This document shows positions 60,841 to 64,000 of a DNA stretch of 64,000 nucleotides, piece by piece. Position 1 is the stretch's first letter. Each line of letters starts with the position of its first letter. Source of the DNA: an uncultured Sulfuricurvum sp. (GTDB lineage: Bacteria > Campylobacterota > Campylobacteria > Campylobacterales > Sulfurimonadaceae); contig CAIMUF010000055.1 in assembly GCA_903844635.1 (NCBI GenBank), positions 34,382 to 98,381 on the forward strand, read 5' to 3'. The position numbers and the translations under genes are program-made. Below the pieces are notes generated by a model that searched no databases, was not told where the DNA came from, and saw only the letters and a list, made by a program, of their open reading frames with translations.

Positions 60841-61290
60841 TTATTGTGCTTTTTCTAATTTTCGTAGTAAACGTGAGAGAATTTGAATCTCTTCTTCATT
60901 CAGGGCTGCATCATACATGCCTGTCAAATTTGCTACGTGTTCATGGAATATTGATTTCATAGTGTCTGAGCCTTCTTCTGTTATCTCAAGAATTTTGATA
61001 CGACGATCTTCATCAGAAGGAATGGATTTAATCAATCCTTTAGATTCAAGATTTTTAACGACAACCGTGATATTACCGGGTGTACTAAGGGTTAATTTGG
61101 TTATTTGACCAACACTTAATTTTCCCAGATGGTATAAGGATTCTAAAATACCAAACTGGGGCAATGTAAGATCACGATCACCTAGCCACGCTGTTTCTTT
61201 TGAACGGATTTTTGTAAGAGATCTAGAAAGCTCAATATGTGCACGTAAGACAATATCTTCATGTCTGCCATAACTTTTTGCACGTTTCAT
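60841..61290 (-). CDS. MarR-family transcriptional regulator
   Basis: This 149-aa protein has the MarR winged helix: LTLPQFGILESLYHLGKLSV, TKLTLSTPGNITVVVKNLES and the wing SIPSDEDRRIKILEITEEG. MarR proteins typically repress their own and neighbouring genes and release on binding phenolics or oxidants. It is directly upstream of the pirin-yceI-dioxygenase genes; AAGGAGA precedes the ATG. Copy 2 of the 17-bp operator lies in its promoter. Confidence 0.92.
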   Translation of the reverse strand: MKRAKSYGRHEDIVLRAHIELSRSLTKIRSKETAWLGDRDLTLPQFGILESLYHLGKLSVGQITKLTLSTPGNITVVVKNLESKGLIKSIPSDEDRRIKILEITEEGSDTMKSIFHEHVANLTGMYDAALNEEEIQILSRLLRKLEKAQ

Positions 61291-61322
61291 AGATTCTCCT
61301 TTAGTAAATCGATAACAATATA

Positions 61323-61339
61323 ATAGTACTAACTAGTAA
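61323..61339. promoter_or_regulatory. MarR operator candidate, copy 2 (before marR)
   Basis: ATAGTACTAACTAGTAA, 32 bp before marR, is identical to copy 1 in inverse orientation (18 bp with the next base). It is an imperfect palindrome, as expected for a MarR dimer. Confidence 0.6.
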
Positions 61340-61382
61340 TAATGTCAAGAGAATGGTATTGTATTTTATACTTTTTCTAAAA

Positions 61383-61466
61383 AAAGGTATTTTAAAAAGT
61401 GTTGATACTGTTGTGGAAGCTCTCGCAATTATGTCTTCTGATAATATTAGTTCAGTCATTATCTAA
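61383..61466 (+). pseudogene. Possible CBS-domain gene fragment
   Basis: The frame KGILKSVDTVVEALAIMSSD, then NISSVII, ends at TAA. The pattern (TVVEALAIMSSDNISSVII) follows the first helix and strand of a CBS domain. It has no start codon with a ribosome site, and the rest of the domain is missing. It is short enough that chance cannot be excluded. Confidence 0.3.
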
Positions 61467-61634
61467 GATGAGTTTGATATTCACAAGAGTAGTCTGCGTG
61501 CAAAAAAACTATAAATTTCCAAGAGTGTAAAATTTATCGGTCAAAAGAATGGTTTTTACTCAGGAATTTAGCATTATATATCTGATAGACTAATGTATAA
61601 ATATAAAAACATTCTAAAATAAAAGTGGTAAGCA

Positions 61635-62771
61635 ATGCAGATTGAAGAACAAATTTGGAATAAAAATAATTGGACTGTAAAGAATGATTCTCAACTGGAT
61701 GCATCAAAAGTACAACTTGTTTTCTTGTTTGGTGACATTGATGAAATAGCAAATATCTCTCATATTGAACATTTTCAATTAAGATATCCTAATGCCAAAA
61801 TAGTCGGTTCTTCTACAACAGGAACGATTGAATCAGGATTTCTCAGTGAACACTCGTTAGTTGCAACTGTTATCGTTTTTGACCATGCGTGGGTAGAAGT
61901 AGCGTGTATTGATGACCTTGACAATGCAACGCTAGAAGATCGTTCAAAAGAACTCTTCGACCAATTATCGAAAGATCATTTAAAACACGTTTTTATTTTA
62001 ATGGAGGGATTGGCATTAAATGGATCCCTGTTGGTTAAAGGGATCAATGATTTAGAGATGAAAATTCCTATGACTGGGGCATTGGCAGGTGATGGATATA
62101 TTTTTAATCATACTCTCGTTATTGCTAATGGCACTGCAAAACAAAATCGAGCTGTAGCAATAGGGTTTTACGGTGATTCTCTTTCTATAAAAGTTGGATG
62201 TGGAGTAGGCTGGCAAGAGTTTGGAGCCCAGCGTGTTGTGACCCGATCAGATGGAAATGTAATCTATGAAATTGACCATAAGCCTGCACTGAAATTTTAC
62301 GAAGATTACTTAGGTGAGCATATCAAAGATCTCCCAGCAAGTGCTCTTCCCTTTCCTCTCAATATTCATGCCTATGATGGAGATAAAGAGGTAGTTAGAG
62401 TAATGATGGGTATTAATGAAGATCAGTCTATCTATTTCGCGGGCGATATTCCTCAAGGATCAACGGTGAGACTCATGAAAACCTCTGTACTTGATTTAAT
62501 AGAAGGGGCGGAAGTTGTAGGTAAAAACATATCACTTCATTCTGAGAAGCCCTCATTGGCGATTGCTGTGAGCTGTGGCGGGAGAAGAAACGTTTTAAAA
62601 GAATTTGTCAGTGAAGAGATCCAAGCTATGCAGGAGCAGCTTGGAGGAAATACCCATGTCTGCGGACTTTATTCGTACGGGGAATTAGCTCCATTTCCGG
62701 ACAACTTATTTGATTGTAAACTTCATAATCAAACGATGACAGTAACGGCAATTTATGAAGATGTCTTTTGA
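61635..62771 (+). CDS. FIST-domain sensory protein
   Basis: This 378-aa protein has a FIST_N domain (VQLVFLFGDIDEIANISHIE, IVGSSTTGTIESGFLSEHSL, MTGALAGDGYIFNHTLV) and a FIST_C domain (ALKFYEDYLGEHIKDLPASA, HAYDGDKEVVRVMMGINEDQ, LAIAVSCGGRRNVL, CGLYSYGELAPF). FIST proteins are thought to bind small ligands such as amino acids and are often tied to signalling proteins. It is cytosolic and without an attached output domain here. The partial response-regulator-like gene at the window end could be a partner, but degraded DNA separates them. Confidence 0.9.
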   Translation: MQIEEQIWNKNNWTVKNDSQLDASKVQLVFLFGDIDEIANISHIEHFQLRYPNAKIVGSSTTGTIESGFLSEHSLVATVIVFDHAWVEVACIDDLDNATLEDRSKELFDQLSKDHLKHVFILMEGLALNGSLLVKGINDLEMKIPMTGALAGDGYIFNHTLVIANGTAKQNRAVAIGFYGDSLSIKVGCGVGWQEFGAQRVVTRSDGNVIYEIDHKPALKFYEDYLGEHIKDLPASALPFPLNIHAYDGDKEVVRVMMGINEDQSIYFAGDIPQGSTVRLMKTSVLDLIEGAEVVGKNISLHSEKPSLAIAVSCGGRRNVLKEFVSEEIQAMQEQLGGNTHVCGLYSYGELAPFPDNLFDCKLHNQTMTVTAIYEDVF

Positions 62772-62831
62772 TGAAATTTTTCTTTTTTCACTTCAATCGA
62801 CTGCTTTAAATCATAAATAGACCTATTTTTT

Positions 62832-63222
62832 CTATTGGTCTGATAACGTTCCATGTATTTTTTCTTGGTAAGTGCCCAATCCAGCCTCTAACCATAAAAT
62901 TGCTGTTTGGTTAAACCGTTCGCTAGCCAGAATAGAGGCTTTGGCTTTTACGGCAGCTCAATCTGCAATAGATCGGCTCAGCTCGTCAGCACTGGCAAGT
63001 TGGTTGTCAAAACGCCCTCGTATGAGATTGGCGTATTCGGTGGAAGCTTTGATCTGCATTTGAGCACTTTCTATTTTGCTCTGCGTGGCTTTAATATCAA
63101 GATAGGTATTGCTGATTTCAGTAGCGATGCGATGTTTATAATCTTCTAAAGTGATTACGGATGCGAGTTTTACTGCCTTGGCCGCTTCGGTTGTATGAAC
63201 GTCACTGAATCCGCTGATTTTT
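62832..63222 (-). pseudogene. C-terminal remnant of a TolC-family outer-membrane efflux protein
   Basis: On the minus strand the frame reads ISGFSDVHTTEAAKAVKLAS, TEISNTYLDIKATQSKIESA, FDNQLASADELSRSIAD, then a TGA at 62958-62960, then AAVKAKASILASERFNQTAI and LWLEAGLG before the stop at 62832. Coiled-coil content and ending match the last third of a TolC-like protein. The 5' part is missing and the in-frame stop disables it. Confidence 0.65.
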
Positions 63223-63435
63223 TTGAGTGGTGCGTGGACACCTATTTATGCCATGCACCCGGCGCTGCAATATCTGTCCTATATATCGCCACTGCGTTAT
63301 TACATCGAAGGAAGCGAAAGTATTTTTTACCGTGGGACGGAGTGGATTGATTTATGGCCTTATTTTATGGGGGTCATATCGGTCGGAGGTGTAATGTATT
63401 GGATCGGTTTTCGAAAAATCGGACGGTTGTTTTAG
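63223..63435 (+). pseudogene. C-terminal remnant of an ABC-2-type transporter permease
   Basis: The frame LSGAWTPIYAMHPALQYLSY, ISPLRYYIEGSESIFYRGTE, IDLWPYFMGVISVGGVMYWI matches the conserved end of YhhJ/YbhR-type permeases (SG..xPi.xMPxxlqxlsxinPlryf). Some 300 upstream residues are missing, and it abuts the TolC remnant head-on at about 63222. The TTG start has no ribosome site, so it is not an intact gene. Confidence 0.65.
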
Positions 63436-63550
63436 AAAACTAAGGTTGTAGACGACCTGAACCAGGATGAAAGCGCTTCTGAAATTCGGCAAACTGGTAT
63501 ATTTAGTTTTATCTATATGACTAATAAATGGGTGTTTACTTTTTTATTGT

Positions 63551-63556
63551 TATAAT
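63551..63556 (+). promoter_or_regulatory. -10 element of the 64-aa gene
   Basis: TATAAT ends only three bases before the ATG pair at 63560/63563, so the transcript would begin at or within the start codons. Confidence 0.45.
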
Positions 63557-63559
63557 ATC

Positions 63560-63754
63560 ATGATGATAAACAATTTAAATTATAAGCTTGACTTACTAGA
63601 GACAAATCTTGAATTAAAAAGTAGTTTGGAATTACAAATGTCTTTGCTCGATGCAAAAGAACACCTGCTTGATGTATGGGGAGATCTCACACCAGAAGAA
63701 GAAATGAGTTTAATAAATAGGATCGCAAAAATCGAAAAATACTTACAAAAATGA
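63560..63754 (+). CDS. Small helical protein, possibly leaderless
   Basis: This 64-aa acidic, helical protein (LNYKLDLLETNLELKSSLEL, EHLLDVWGDLTPEEEMSLIN, RIAKIEKYLQK) has heptad-like Leu spacing. No family is recognised. There is no ribosome site; a TATAAT is almost at the ATG. If real, it would be translated from a leaderless mRNA starting at 63560 or 63563. Confidence 0.45.
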   Translation: MMINNLNYKLDLLETNLELKSSLELQMSLLDAKEHLLDVWGDLTPEEEMSLINRIAKIEKYLQK

Positions 63755-63947
63755 GTTAACGCACTTTTTAACCTCTTGTCGTCCTGTGAATAGCGGCGTA
63801 AAACGAATTTAATCCCACATACACTTGCAACATATCACAAAGACATCAAATTATTACCAAAAATACCATTATTTTCTCATTATTTATCGTTAACATAATA
63901 ATAAGAAAAAAATAGGCGGTCATATCCGATAGTCCATAGGATGTATA

Positions 63948-64000
63948 ATGTTCGCAACTCAAAATTTAGCTGTTTTGTACATAGAAAAAGATCTCGATAT
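63948..64000 (+). CDS. Start of a probable response regulator (cut by window edge)
   Basis: An ATG at 63948 follows AGGA by six to seven bases. The frame MFATQNLAVLYIEKDLDI stays open to the edge. The LAVLYIEKDLDI strand-turn resembles the first beta strand and acidic pocket of CheY-like receivers (VLYVEDD), with K in place of one acidic residue. Only 17 full codons are visible. Confidence 0.5.
   Translation, partial: MFATQNLAVLYIEKDLD

Larger units (their letters stand above)
61291..61634. other. 344-bp gap between marR and FIST genes
   Basis: The left part holds the marR promoter with an ATTATA box (61320-61325 region) and operator copy 2. The middle holds an apparent CBS-domain scrap (61383-61466). 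The right part is AT-rich and presumably carries the FIST promoter; no clear structure is seen there. Confidence 0.5.

Noticed and set aside
63223..63435. A 70-aa membrane protein as an intact gene
   Set aside because: It matches only the last part of an ABC-2 permease, has no ribosome site, and abuts another gene fragment.
1..64000. CRISPR arrays or complete insertion sequences
   Set aside because: No regularly spaced direct repeats and no transposase gene with terminal inverted repeats were seen anywhere in the window.

Overview
The window is chromosomal DNA from a member of the Campylobacterota (Epsilonproteobacteria), probably a free-living sulfur-oxidising type close to Sulfuricurvum or Sulfurimonas. 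The assignment rests on gene order, not on a database search. The block cvpA-fur-lysS-glyA-DUF1882-SPOR-aroE matches the order I recall for Campylobacter jejuni Cj0399-Cj0405, here with trpE inserted before aroE. A class II DAHP synthase, a stand-alone XerH-like recombinase, a CetAB-like energy-taxis pair, aconitase B and an Opr-family porin fit the same group.

Positions 1-4400 hold a partial gene, a DUF4015-type glycosidase-like protein, a DEAD-box helicase, a small membrane protein with a DinB-like protein, and a divergent TetR regulator. Positions 4432-22959, all on the minus strand, form an 18-kb island that I read as a molybdate/tungstate acquisition and homeostasis locus. It holds modE, a two-domain molbindin, modA, an Opr porin, a truncated globin, tonB, two class III substrate-binding proteins, two TonB-dependent receptors, a FecCD-type permease with its ATPase, an LLM flavin oxidoreductase, a SAM methyltransferase, modD, a TOBE protein, modB, modC and slyD. 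Five copies of a 24-nt inverted motif of the ModE type (CGTTATAT-N8-ATATAACG, degenerate) lie at the starts of its transcription units. This ties the TonB/FecCD uptake genes to the classical mod genes and is the most interesting signal in the window.

Positions 22966-32037 hold an unknown gene upstream of modE and the housekeeping operon GGDEF-cvpA-fur-lysS-glyA-DUF1882-SPOR-trpE-aroE. Positions 32168-41301 hold class II DAHP synthase, a PerR/Fur paralogue, gatC-arsC-like-pilT, and the plus-strand run yfgM-like, bamB-like, xerH, coaX, hisG, a glycine-zipper protein and gapA. Positions 41368-52170 hold a PAS/MCP chemotaxis pair, a DbpA-type helicase, acnB, ftsK (which appears to start at ATT), flgL behind a sigma-54 promoter, and tRNA-Leu(CAA).

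Positions 52315-64000 look more accessory. They hold a Sir2-NUDIX pair, an exonuclease-like protein, an EF-hand protein followed in the same frame by an ApbE-like protein, an unknown 395-aa protein followed by a truncated gene start, an RluE-like pseudouridine synthase, a MarR-linked pirin/YceI/DODA-dioxygenase cluster, a FIST protein, and decayed remnants of a TolC/ABC-2 efflux cassette. The window ends in the first codons of a probable response regulator. No CRISPR array, rRNA or complete insertion sequence was seen.
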